DNA from: Candidatus Brocadia sp.
GTDB lineage: Bacteria > Planctomycetota > Brocadiia > Brocadiales > Brocadiaceae
Direction: 5' to 3'
DNA length: 39,563 nucleotides
NCBI GenBank assembly: GCA_013360945.1
Contig: JABWAQ010000004.1
Location: 34,891 to 74,453, forward strand
Below are positions 6,609 to 15,367 of the stretch, one piece after another (the first letter of the stretch is position 1; each line of letters begins with the position of its first letter). The notes beneath the pieces were generated by a model. The model did not search any database and was not told the DNA's origin. It saw nothing but the letters and a program-made list of their open reading frames with translations. The position numbers and the translations under genes were made by a program.

Positions 6609-8897
6609 TTATCTTTCCGTTATGTCCCTAAATACACCCTCAATACGCACCGGTTTGCCGTTTTCATCACGCACAAGATTGCATGTCCTTTCAGAAATGA
6701 ATCGTTCACCGTTTTTTCTCTTACAATATGAGGTAAAGTCCCGCCATACACCTTCTTTCTCTAATTTCTCAACCAATTCTTTCCGATCATCGGGATTCAC
6801 ATATACCTCCTTTACCCGCGTGCCGATCACTTCTTCCGGTGAACTGTAACCCAGTATCTCAGCGCCAGACTGGTTGATCCAGGTAAACATCCCCTCTTCG
6901 GTAGGTTCACACTGGTAAATGCCCTCTTTAAGCGAATTCAGTAATTGCCGGTGATGCCTTTCAGATTCCTGTAATTCTTCCTCCAGCTTCTTCCGCTCGG
7001 TAATATCCCTAAATATCCCGTCGATACGGATCGGTTTACCCTTTTCATCGGCGACCAGATTGGACGTCCGTTCCATATAAAAACGCTCACCATTTTTCCG
7101 TTTGCAAAAAGACACAAAGCCCTTCCAAACTCCATCTTTGGATAGTTTTTCAACGACCTTTGTCCGGTCATCCGGATTCACATAAATATCCTTTATCTTC
7201 GTGCCAATCACTTCTTCCGGGGACGCATAGCCAAGAATCTCCGCACCCGCCTGATTGACCCATGTAAACACTCCATCCACCTTCGGTTCGCACTGATAAA
7301 CGCCTTCCTTCAGTGAGCTGAACAATAATCGATATCTCTTCTCGGATTCAACAACCTCTATCTCCGCCTTTTTCCTCTCTGAAATATCCCTGAATACCCC
7401 ATAAACCGCAACAGGATTACCCTTCTCATCCCTCAGCAAATTGCTCGTACGCTCTGCATAAAAACTCTCACCGCTTTTCCTCTTGCAAAGGGATACAAAC
7501 TCCTTCCATACCTCATCTTTATCAAGCTTCTCACAGAGCCGTCTTCTGTCTTCAGGGTCTACATAAATGTTTTTAACCTTTGTTCCTATTACTTCTTCCG
7601 GGGCGCCGTACCCTAATATCTCAGCGCCGGCCTTATTGATGAAGGTAAACATGCCTTCAGCGCAAGGCTCAGACTGATATACACCTTCCTTTATAGAATT
7701 AAATAAGTCCCTGTATCGTTTTTCTGACTCCACCACTTCTTTCGTCTTCTCGTCCAGAGATTTTACCATTACATTAAAGGAATTTGCTAATTCACCGATC
7801 TCGTCTTCTCTCTTTATATCCACCCTTTGGGTCAAATCTCCGGAGGCCATTTTTTTCGTTACCTCAGTCAGTTTAATGATGGGCACCGAAGTCTTTCTGC
7901 CAATAAAGTACGCCACGATTACGATAGGAAATGCAATCACTAATAACACTGAACTCACAATATAATTAAGGTTATAGGCAGCGCCATAACCTTCGTCCCT
8001 GTCGATTTCTGCAATGACGCCCCAATTAAACTCCGGCAGCCAGCGCCATACTCCGAGTACTGTTAAACCGCTGTAGTCTTTATAACCTTTCGCATCAAAA
8101 CCATTCGTGCCCGCAACGCATTGCTTAATACCATTGGTTAATTCACCGGTTTCCGGATTAACCAGCTTCAGTTCCAGCGCGCATCTTTTTTTTATCAAAC
8201 CCATCTCTCTCAGATGCCCGGCAAACCTCGATTCTGTTATCATATACCCATCTTTGCTTACGAGATAGGTTTCGCCTGTCTTCCCCAAATGAAGACTTAA
8301 CATCAGATCATTCAGTGTCTTTTCGTCTACTCTGATGGCAACAACGCCGACGACAACTCCATCACGATCCTTTAGCGGCGTTGAAACAAACATCGTAGGG
8401 AAGCCCAACTCTTTCTCTCCCATTTCATTGGTAAGCGGGATTTCAGACGGAAAAACATTCGACACAAAGGTATTTCCTTGCACAGCCTGTTTGAAGTACT
8501 CCATTTGCGAAATGTCGATTCCTACGCCCTCTTCTGCCGTAGCAATTGTTACCAAGCCATTATCATTACTTATAAGAACGCCCTTATAACCATACTCATC
8601 CTTTACTACCTCCAGATATTGGGCGATATCCGGATAATCTTTATCGTCCTTTGTGATCTTGGCGCATTTTACCATCAACGGATTGTTTGCAATAACGCGT
8701 GCATTCTTCATCCTCTCATGCAGCCAGGTTGTTACCAATTCTGCCTGTTTATGCCCGATACCATCTAAGTTTCGTATGAGAACTTCCTGAAGGTCCGCCT
8801 GAACCCGTGGGTATGCAATGATCTTTAATAAAACAAACGGGAGCAGCGTAAATATAATGAGTAAAAAAATAATCCGGTTTTTAATCGAGATATACAT
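6609..8897 (-). CDS. Cache-HAMP-PAS-PAS-PAS receptor without output domain
   Basis: 762-residue transmembrane sensor. Order: TM1 (about 9-28); periplasmic double-Cache region (30-300); TM2 (312-333); HAMP (334-388, GDLTQRV and EIGELANSFN); then three tandem PAS domains (about 392-508, 518-635, 645-762), each about 125 residues and strikingly similar (LKEGVYQCEP, WVNQAGAEILGY, SPEEVIGT, FRDITER). The protein ends at FRDITER, where a kinase, GGDEF or methyl-accepting domain would normally begin; a TAA follows immediately. The Cache region is clearly paralogous to that of the kinase at 11414-14611 (LGKTGET, TESRFA, EGYGAAY). It probably senses a small periplasmic ligand and signals by protein contact. 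Many FRDITER-ended PAS proteins are kinases, so loss of the transmitter is the likely history. Confidence 0.88.
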   Translation of the reverse strand: MYISIKNRIIFLLIIFTLLPFVLLKIIAYPRVQADLQEVLIRNLDGIGHKQAELVTTWLHERMKNARVIANNPLMVKCAKITKDDKDYPDIAQYLEVVKDEYGYKGVLISNDNGLVTIATAEEGVGIDISQMEYFKQAVQGNTFVSNVFPSEIPLTNEMGEKELGFPTMFVSTPLKDRDGVVVGVVAIRVDEKTLNDLMLSLHLGKTGETYLVSKDGYMITESRFAGHLREMGLIKKRCALELKLVNPETGELTNGIKQCVAGTNGFDAKGYKDYSGLTVLGVWRWLPEFNWGVIAEIDRDEGYGAAYNLNYIVSSVLLVIAFPIVIVAYFIGRKTSVPIIKLTEVTKKMASGDLTQRVDIKREDEIGELANSFNVMVKSLDEKTKEVVESEKRYRDLFNSIKEGVYQSEPCAEGMFTFINKAGAEILGYGAPEEVIGTKVKNIYVDPEDRRRLCEKLDKDEVWKEFVSLCKRKSGESFYAERTSNLLRDEKGNPVAVYGVFRDISERKKAEIEVVESEKRYRLLFSSLKEGVYQCEPKVDGVFTWVNQAGAEILGYASPEEVIGTKIKDIYVNPDDRTKVVEKLSKDGVWKGFVSFCKRKNGERFYMERTSNLVADEKGKPIRIDGIFRDITERKKLEEELQESERHHRQLLNSLKEGIYQCEPTEEGMFTWINQSGAEILGYSSPEEVIGTRVKEVYVNPDDRKELVEKLEKEGVWRDFTSYCKRKNGERFISERTCNLVRDENGKPVRIEGVFRDITER

Positions 8898-8950
8898 AAT
8901 ATTCTCCGTAATTTAACAAGCTTACTCAAATCCATTTATTTCCAATGTAC

Positions 8951-8970
8951 AGACGCACGGCCGTGCGTCT
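8951..8970. repeat. Perfect 20-base palindrome
   Basis: AGACGCACGG followed directly by its reverse complement, in the 116-base gap between the HPP gene and the Cache-PAS receptor gene. Both genes are on the minus strand, so it could act as a weak 3' hairpin for the HPP transcript, although no T-tract follows. Confidence 0.7.
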
Positions 8971-9013
8971 CTACCACAGCTTTACAAATTGCACTACTCA
9001 TTTATTTCTTCGC

Positions 9014-9697
9014 TTACAACCAATGTGATGGATAATCTCTCTTGCCCCACTTATTAAAGATCACCGCTACTGTCACCATGGTAAATATTCCCAGCATCGT
9101 AGGATTCAGGATAAACAAATACCCGACGCCCAATCCCCCCGTTTGAATGGCTACATATGCTGTTGCGCCTGCCGGGGGATGTATCGAATACGTCACAAAC
9201 ATAAGAACAACAGCAAGGGCGACGGCAAGTGCAATCGACCACCAAGTCACCCCAAAGAAATCATTGACAATTACACCGATACTTGCGCCGATGAAATGTC
9301 CCAGCACGACATTCCTTGGTTGCGCCAGAGGCGATTTATACGCACAATAAAGCAACGGCGCGGTAGAACCGAAAGACCCTAACAACATTGGACACTTCCA
9401 GGTAAAGGCCAGCAACGCCGTTATCCCTATCCCAAAAAGCGTCCCCCAAAGAGAAAGCCACACCTCTCTTGAAGTGAGCGCGGGTTGCGGCGCCTTGGGT
9501 AATTTTTTTACATAGGCATTTATTCTGTTTATTCCATCTAACACCGGCATATTTTTTCTCTCCCCCTTTGAAGATTCTCTAAAAAAATCCGTTACGCGCG
9601 TTACGTAACTCTCCCTCTTTTCTTTAATCTCCTTTTCTATCTGAAACTTGACATCTATAACCTTCTTGACTTCCGTAGTCGTTTTCTTCATGAACAT
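9014..9697 (-). CDS. HPP-family integral membrane protein
   Basis: 227-residue protein with a 70-residue charged N-terminal extension, then four hydrophobic segments (about 79-100, 104-121, 132-168, 190-214). It has the HPP family's signature HPPAGATA (173-180) plus the GSFGSTAPLLY (107-117) and PRNVVLGHFIGA motifs. HPP proteins of cyanobacteria and chloroplasts have been reported to transport nitrite; that is family knowledge and is not proved here. Together with the FNT channel in the same block it suggests nitrite handling. The first ATG has no obvious ribosome site; Met3 or a later start is possible. The family core begins near residue 75. Confidence 0.85.
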   Translation of the reverse strand: MFMKKTTTEVKKVIDVKFQIEKEIKEKRESYVTRVTDFFRESSKGERKNMPVLDGINRINAYVKKLPKAPQPALTSREVWLSLWGTLFGIGITALLAFTWKCPMLLGSFGSTAPLLYCAYKSPLAQPRNVVLGHFIGASIGVIVNDFFGVTWWSIALAVALAVVLMFVTYSIHPPAGATAYVAIQTGGLGVGYLFILNPTMLGIFTMVTVAVIFNKWGKRDYPSHWL

Positions 9698-9861
9698 CTG
9701 CTAACACTCTTTTACCCCCGACAACTCTAATAGCGCGCGCCATGAAGCCCAGGCATACTGTGCGAAAAATAGTTACCGTAAAGGCTTGTTTTTTAGAAAT
9801 TGTAAAAATGCATTGTTTCCTCTTTATAACGAAAGATATACCAACTTCTCACAAAAAACAA
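9698..9861. other. Leader of HPP gene, no recognised motif
   Basis: Non-coding stretch between the NtrC terminator and the HPP gene, which should hold the HPP promoter on the minus strand. I looked for a sigma54 -24/-12 element because an NtrC-type gene is adjacent and found no convincing match. Confidence 0.4.
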
Positions 9862-9892
9862 AATGCCACTTATATTTTGTATAAGTGGCATT
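9850..9892 (-). terminator. Intrinsic terminator of the kinase/NtrC transcript
   Basis: Perfect 13-base stem (AATGCCACTTATA and its complement, 9862-9874 with 9880-9892) with a 5-base loop. On the minus strand it is followed by TTTTGTTTTTTG. It lies about 105 bases after the NtrC-type gene. Confidence 0.85.
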
Positions 9893-9997
9893 AAATCAAT
9901 ATTTTATTAAAACACACAATCCCTTTATAGTATTCCAGGCGGTGGGATATCCTGCACCAAAAACATTCCATTGTGCAATGGTAGTTTCAGGATGAAA

Positions 9998-11404
9998 TTA
10001 TTTGTCAATCTTGTCTGATATCTCATGTTGTGGTTTAATCCGGTATTTTTTAATCTTTCTCCAAAGGGTCGTTGTTGATATCCCAAGCACCTGAGAAACC
10101 TTTGTTTGATTGCCACCGTATTTATTGAGGGCCTCAATAATCGCATTTTTTTCCTGTTCCGCGAGGGTTGTCACGATAAACGATTTCCGCTTCTGGTTAT
10201 CCATCGGGTCGCTGTGAAGCGCCGCAAACTCTTCTATAGGAAGGGGGAGTTCATCTGCATTTATTATTTCGTTTTTAGACAAGGTAACGGTCCTCTCTAT
10301 GACATTCTGAAGCTCTCTGATATTGCCAGGCCAGCTGTAATTCGCCAACGCCCGAATTGATTCTTTGGAAAATGCCCTTTTCCCTTTTTTCAGTTTTTCT
10401 AAAATTTTTTCCAAAAAATATTCCACTAAAAGGGGAATATCTTCTCTCCGTTCTCTCAACGAAGGAAGATGAATACGTATTACATTAATCCGGTAAAAAA
10501 GATCTTTTCTGAATTTCCCCGATTCAACGGCTTTTTCCAGATTTTCATTGGTAGCCGCAACGATCCTTGCCTCTACGTATACCGCTCTGTTGCCGCCGAC
10601 CGGGCGGATCTCCCCATCCTGCAAAAATCGCAAGAGTTTTACCTGCGTAGAAGGCGAAGTCTCGCCAATCTCGTCTAATAAAATAGTCCCCTTTTGCGCC
10701 TGCTGAAACAATCCCATCTTATCCTTAATCGCCCCGGTAAATGCCCCCTTCACATGCCCGAACAATTCGCTTTCCTGCAAATTTTCAGGCAATGCACCAC
10801 AATTAATCACAACAAACGGGCCGTCTTTTCTAAGACTATTGTAATGAATAGCCCTTGCGATTAACTCTTTTCCCGTCCCACTCTCCCCCGTAACCAGGAC
10901 CGTACTCTCCGTGCGACATACGTGCGAAGTTACTTTTAACACCTCCAGCATGGCATTGGAATTACCCACGATGCCCTCAAATTTATATTTATCCCTGACT
11001 TCTCCTTCCAGGTACCTGACCCTGTCCTTTAAACTCTTCTTTTCGATTGCTTTTTTAGCAACTTTCAGGATTTCCTGGTGGCGGAAGGGTTTTGTCACAT
11101 AATCATAGGCTCCATCCCGAATCGCCTGAACCGCCGTGCTTATGGTGCCATAAGCAGTGATCAGCACTACTTCTGTTGATGGATTTGCAGTTTTTACTGC
11201 CTTAAGCACCTCCAGGCCGTCAACTTTTTTCATCTTTAAATCCGTAACCACCAAGTCATATATATTATGATTATCCAATTTCTGAATCGCATCTTCTCCA
11301 CTTGCAGCGCCTTCAACATGATACCCCTCGTCTCTAAAAGCAATCACGAGGGATTCTCTCATAGCGTCCTGATCTTCTACAACAAGGATTTTACCGTTTT
11401 CCAT
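9998..11404 (-). CDS. NtrC-type sigma54-dependent response regulator
   Basis: 468 residues from the chosen ATG. The receiver (3-118) has Asp11-Asp13, phospho-acceptor Asp55, Thr83 and Lys105. The AAA+ domain (about 145-380) has Walker A GESGTGKE (173-180), the sigma54-contact loop GAFTGA (220-225), Walker B LLDEIG (242-247) and the arginine-finger region FRKDLFYRINV. A Fis-type helix-turn-helix lies near 418-455 (GNQTKVSQVLGIS). It activates sigma54 promoters when phosphorylated, almost certainly by the kinase directly upstream. A TTG nine bases upstream (11413) would add three residues, but MENGKILVVEDQD is the natural receiver N-terminus and AGGA lies 12 bases before this ATG. Targets are unknown; the HPP and FNT genes are the obvious candidates. 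Confidence 0.95.
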   Translation of the reverse strand: MENGKILVVEDQDAMRESLVIAFRDEGYHVEGAASGEDAIQKLDNHNIYDLVVTDLKMKKVDGLEVLKAVKTANPSTEVVLITAYGTISTAVQAIRDGAYDYVTKPFRHQEILKVAKKAIEKKSLKDRVRYLEGEVRDKYKFEGIVGNSNAMLEVLKVTSHVCRTESTVLVTGESGTGKELIARAIHYNSLRKDGPFVVINCGALPENLQESELFGHVKGAFTGAIKDKMGLFQQAQKGTILLDEIGETSPSTQVKLLRFLQDGEIRPVGGNRAVYVEARIVAATNENLEKAVESGKFRKDLFYRINVIRIHLPSLRERREDIPLLVEYFLEKILEKLKKGKRAFSKESIRALANYSWPGNIRELQNVIERTVTLSKNEIINADELPLPIEEFAALHSDPMDNQKRKSFIVTTLAEQEKNAIIEALNKYGGNQTKVSQVLGISTTTLWRKIKKYRIKPQHEISDKIDK

Positions 11405-11413
11405 AATTCTCAA

Positions 11414-14400
11414 TTATCCTAATAATAGTGCATTCCGGAGCGCCAGTTTTTCGTTTCCGACTGGCAACTTAATATAAAAGGTCGTCCCCTTGTCTTTTTT
11501 ACTTTTCGCATCAATAGTTCCCCCGTGATCATCAATAATTCGCTGGACCACCGAAAGACCCAATCCGGTCCCCTCCGATTTCGTCGTATAAAAAGGTTCA
11601 AATATCTTGTTCAGGTCGTGATCTGGTATGCCTGTCCCGGTATCTGATATTACAATCTCCACAGCGTCTCTTAAAAAGAGGGTGGTTTTTCTTGCCATTA
11701 TCCTGATGTGCCCCCCGTTTGGCATAGCCTCCAGGGAATTTATAAGCAAGTTCCACAATACCTGATGAATTAAATCCGTGTCAATATAAACTTTCGGCAA
11801 TATGCTTTCGTAAATCTCCTTTATCTCAATTTGATCGGTGAATCGACTATCCTGCTCTAACAGGAAAATGGTATTTTTCAGCACTTCCCGGATATCCTGT
11901 AAAGAAAAGGTCGGTTCGCGTGGATGTGCAAAGGTTAAAAAATCACTGATAATCCGATCCAATCTTTCTGACTGTCCTACAATCATCTCCAATAAATCCT
12001 TATCCTGGCCTGTCAATTTCAGATGGGCATCCAAAATCCCCACAGAATTGCATATCGCCCCCAGGGGATTTCTGATCTCATGTGCAATCGCTGCGGCAAG
12101 TTCACCCATCGATGCCAATTTTTCTGATCGCCGTACCTGCTCCTCCATCTTTTTTCTTTCCGTAATATCCCTCACAAATGCCCTCACACAAACGCATTCC
12201 CCCGTTTTGGCGTTATAGAGGCTTGTTCCATTAATTTCGACGTTGATTTCTTTCCCTGATTTTGTCAGAAATACTGTCTCCAATTCACTGCTTCCGGTCT
12301 CTTTGATCAGCTTGATATGCCTCTTTATTCTCTCTCTCTGCTCAGGAGGGACAATGTCTTCTAACGTCATCTTTCCCATTTCTTCGATTGAATATCCTAA
12401 TTTATTTAATTCCGTCTTGTTTACATTAATAAAATTCCCTTCGAGACGGATCTCGTGAATCATTTCCGGTGCATTCTCCACGAGATCCCGGTATTTCTTT
12501 TCCGATTCCCTTATCGAGATAAAAAGTCTCGTATTTTCAATGGCGATGGCCAATTGTGGAGTGATTTGATTTAATAATCCAAAATGTGCCTCCGTAAAGG
12601 CATCCCTTTTCCCGCTCCCCAACGTAATAACACCAATGTTAACTCCCTTTGATCTTAACGGAAAACATATGTAAGAATATATGCCTTTTTCGGATAATTC
12701 CCGGTCGAATCGATACTCCCCTTCACGGGTATCCATAACAAAAACAGGCATACCCTTCCTGATAGAGACGCCCTGTGCCGTTGCAGAAAAAAGAGACCGA
12801 TAATCAGTTAACCAATCCGTGGATAATAATACCCCATCGACAATATGAGAGTCCTCAGTAATTTCTGTCCTATCTGTAACACACGTCACAGCTAACCAGG
12901 TAAAATCAATCCTCCGTTTCAAATCGAGATAAATCCTTTTATAAACCTCTTTAATATCCAAACCCGACGCAATAATCTTATTGACATTGTTTACAATCTC
13001 CTTTTCGAGCGCCACTAACTTCTCTTTCGAAATATCCTTGGATATCACCACAAAACCGGTGGGTTGCCCATTCTCATCGCGTCGCAGGGTAAAAGTAACA
13101 CGAACGGGGAAGATTTCACCGTTCTTTCTTTTTCTTATCACTTCCCCCTCATAGCGACCCGTTCTGCGCGCCGCATCTAACATATAATCGACCTTTCCCA
13201 TCTTTACATCTTCGCCGGTATGAAGGTCTCTTACATTGGCTATTCCAACCACCTCTTCCGGTCTATAGCCATAAATCAGACTCGCCCCTTTATTAAACGC
13301 AAGGATATTTCCGTTCAGATCTTCTGCAATAATCGAATATTCCGTAGAGCCCGCCAGGATACTATTAAGAAAATTTGTTGTTTCCTGCAGTTTGAGGGTT
13401 CGCTCTTTCACCGTATTCTCGAGGTCTGTCGTATAATTTCTTAATTTAACCGTCTTTTCCTCCAGGGATTCCGCCATAACGTTAAACGCCTGTGCCAGTT
13501 CGCTGATTTCATCTTTTTTAGCACTGTCTTTTACCCGCTGCCGTAAGTCGCCACTCGTTATCTTTTTGGTTACCTCTGTGATATTTAAAATGGGGGCAGA
13601 AATCCGCTTCCCTAGATAAAATGCGGCCAATATTAACGGAAATGCCAATACCAATAGCATTGAAAGAACAAACTTTTTTAAACTGTAAGCCGCTCCATAC
13701 CCTTCCTGGATATTAATTTGCACAAGTAAACCGCAATCATACTCCGGAATCCAGCACCATGCGCCCAGGACCTTCCTGCCGTCGTAATTTATATAGCCTT
13801 CCGCATCATACCCGTCTATACCGCTTAGACATTTTTGAGCCCCGTAGGTAAGCTTTTGCGTATCTGGATTTACCACCCTTAACTCTAATGCCGTCCTCTG
13901 ATGAATTAAACCCGCTTTTCCTATTTCGTCAGCAAACCGTGACTCCGTTAGCATAAAACCCTCTCGGTTGATGAGAAAAGTTTCTCCTGTCTTTCCCAGT
14001 TTTGCACTTTTCATGATTTCACTGAGGGGCAATGTATCTACTTTTAGAATGACTGCCCCGGCAATAAGGTTGTCAGCACTCATGAGCGGGGCCGACAGAA
14101 ACAGCATCGGACTATCAATATCACCTTTTTTGTCCCTGTCTTCAGGCTGAACGAGGTGCTGAATCTTTGATATAAAAACACTTCCATTCAATGCCTCTCT
14201 GCAATAATCGTAACTCATAAAATTGGAACCTACCCGCTCCCGTTCCGTAGCTACAAGTACAGTTCCATCCCGTAACGTAATGTAGACGGCCTTGTATCCA
14301 TACTCCGTTCTCACGATCTCAAGATAATGATATAACTTTGAAAAACCCTTAATCTTTTCATCCACACCCCGCTCCATTATGGCAGAGATGTTTCTGCTGA

Positions 14401-14611
14401 CGACCTTTGCGTCATGCTTCCTTTCGTCAAACCACATCCTTACTATTTCTGCTTGTTTTTGCTTCACGCCCTCCAGATTTCGTATCAGGGCTTCTTCCAA
14501 ATCCTTTTGTGCCTTGGGAAATGCCATGAAACGCAATAGCAATAACGGCGCAAACGAGCATATCAGGAGGATCAGTATTAATCTGTTTTTAATCGACTTG
14601 AAAGGAAACAT
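11414..14611 (-). CDS. Cache-HAMP-PAS-GAF-PAS sensor histidine kinase
   Basis: 1065-residue inner-membrane kinase. Order: TM1 (10-29); periplasmic double-Cache region (31-310); TM2 (313-334); HAMP (335-388) and coiled linker; PAS (about 412-530); GAF (about 540-698); PAS (703-820); HisKA with AIAHEIRNPLG (phospho-acceptor His844); and HATPase with NLLINSLEAMPNGG (N box, 954-967), DTGTGIPD (G1, 990-997) and GTGLGLSVVQR (G2). Its stop is followed at once by the NtrC-type regulator, so the two form an NtrB/NtrC-like pair. Its Cache region is paralogous to the receptor at 6609-8897. The ligand is unknown. Confidence 0.94.
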   Translation of the reverse strand: MFPFKSIKNRLILILLICSFAPLLLLRFMAFPKAQKDLEEALIRNLEGVKQKQAEIVRMWFDERKHDAKVVSRNISAIMERGVDEKIKGFSKLYHYLEIVRTEYGYKAVYITLRDGTVLVATERERVGSNFMSYDYCREALNGSVFISKIQHLVQPEDRDKKGDIDSPMLFLSAPLMSADNLIAGAVILKVDTLPLSEIMKSAKLGKTGETFLINREGFMLTESRFADEIGKAGLIHQRTALELRVVNPDTQKLTYGAQKCLSGIDGYDAEGYINYDGRKVLGAWCWIPEYDCGLLVQINIQEGYGAAYSLKKFVLSMLLVLAFPLILAAFYLGKRISAPILNITEVTKKITSGDLRQRVKDSAKKDEISELAQAFNVMAESLEEKTVKLRNYTTDLENTVKERTLKLQETTNFLNSILAGSTEYSIIAEDLNGNILAFNKGASLIYGYRPEEVVGIANVRDLHTGEDVKMGKVDYMLDAARRTGRYEGEVIRKRKNGEIFPVRVTFTLRRDENGQPTGFVVISKDISKEKLVALEKEIVNNVNKIIASGLDIKEVYKRIYLDLKRRIDFTWLAVTCVTDRTEITEDSHIVDGVLLSTDWLTDYRSLFSATAQGVSIRKGMPVFVMDTREGEYRFDRELSEKGIYSYICFPLRSKGVNIGVITLGSGKRDAFTEAHFGLLNQITPQLAIAIENTRLFISIRESEKKYRDLVENAPEMIHEIRLEGNFINVNKTELNKLGYSIEEMGKMTLEDIVPPEQRERIKRHIKLIKETGSSELETVFLTKSGKEINVEINGTSLYNAKTGECVCVRAFVRDITERKKMEEQVRRSEKLASMGELAAAIAHEIRNPLGAICNSVGILDAHLKLTGQDKDLLEMIVGQSERLDRIISDFLTFAHPREPTFSLQDIREVLKNTIFLLEQDSRFTDQIEIKEIYESILPKVYIDTDLIHQVLWNLLINSLEAMPNGGHIRIMARKTTLFLRDAVEIVISDTGTGIPDHDLNKIFEPFYTTKSEGTGLGLSVVQRIIDDHGGTIDAKSKKDKGTTFYIKLPVGNEKLALRNALLLG

Positions 14612-14615
14612 GATT

Positions 14616-14870
14616 TTAATTTTCCGTTTCTTCTCTTATTAATTTTAGAAGGTAATATTTCATAAAGTGTTCCTGTTTGCGGTCGGCATAGTTAGCAATC
14701 AGCGGCAATACATCGGCGGGAAAAGAGATTTTCAGCCCCTCCGGACGGATACGTCGGCGGGCAAATTCAAGTGCGGCGGCAATCAGGGTTGCCTTTGCCT
14801 GTCCCATCCCTTCAATCTTTTTCAGCTCATCTGGATTCAGCTTTTCATTACGAGTATCCAGTACCTTTAA
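14616..14870 (-). pseudogene. radC fragment
   Basis: Reading from 14870 downward, this frame encodes a stretch that recalls the N-terminal helix-hairpin-helix part of RadC: NPDELKKIEGMGQAKATLI, then AALEFARRRI and YADRKQEHF. Homology begins upstream of the only ATG (14807), so it has no proper start. It ends after QEHF with an unrelated tail of about 15 residues instead of the JAB/MPN metalloprotease-like domain. It lies in a different frame directly after the truncated hsdS and is most likely the remnant of a gene that travelled with the restriction locus. Confidence 0.6.
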
Positions 14871-15364
14871 AAATCTCTTTGTGGGATTTTCTCCAGCCGT
14901 TCTTTGCAGGCGTCTACTTTGTGCAATAGCCTTTCCAGTTTTGCTACAATCCGGCGCTGTTCGGGGATTGGCGGAAGGGGGACTTCAAAATTATAAACTT
15001 CTTTTCTATTTAAACCGGGAATTGCTGAAGATTTATGATGTTGACCCAATCTTAAGAATTTAAGATAATACATCCAGTATTTTGGTGGAACATTACAAGG
15101 AAACTTATCAATATAATATGTTGTATCACCAGGCCAACATCCTTCCAGACAAAAACTTACTTTCCCAACAGACCCTTTTCTTCCCACAATTATAGTTGGA
15201 CCAGACGTTATTGCTTTGTCATGTTTACCAACAACACCATTTGAACCAGGCACAATCACTGAACCAGCTTTATTACGGAGCTTTTCTGGTAATCCCTTGC
15301 CATAATTAAATTCTAGAATATCCTGCATATTGGCAAAATCCCACCCCTTCGGCAAATCACTCAT
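14867..15364 (-). pseudogene. hsdS: Truncated type I restriction specificity subunit
   Basis: 165 residues: one target-recognition domain (MSDLPKGWDFANM start, SNGVVGKHD, PTIIVGRKGSVGKV) followed by the first conserved spacer helix (PLPPIPEQRRIVAKLERLL, then KVDACKERLEKIP). A full HsdS has two target domains of this kind and about 400 residues; here the protein stops right after RLEKIP, where the second half should begin. It could still work as a half-subunit dimer if a methylase were present, but hsdM is also broken here. The start lies 4 bases after the nuclease stop, as in an operon. Confidence 0.75.
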
Positions 15365-15367
15365 TTG

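Noticed and set aside
6609..7730. Tandem PAS repeats as an assembly duplication
   Set aside because: The three units differ at many positions throughout, so they are genuine diverged copies.
9753..9800. Sigma54 -24/-12 promoter for the HPP gene
   Set aside because: No GG-N10-GC arrangement with the flanking consensus was found on the minus strand.
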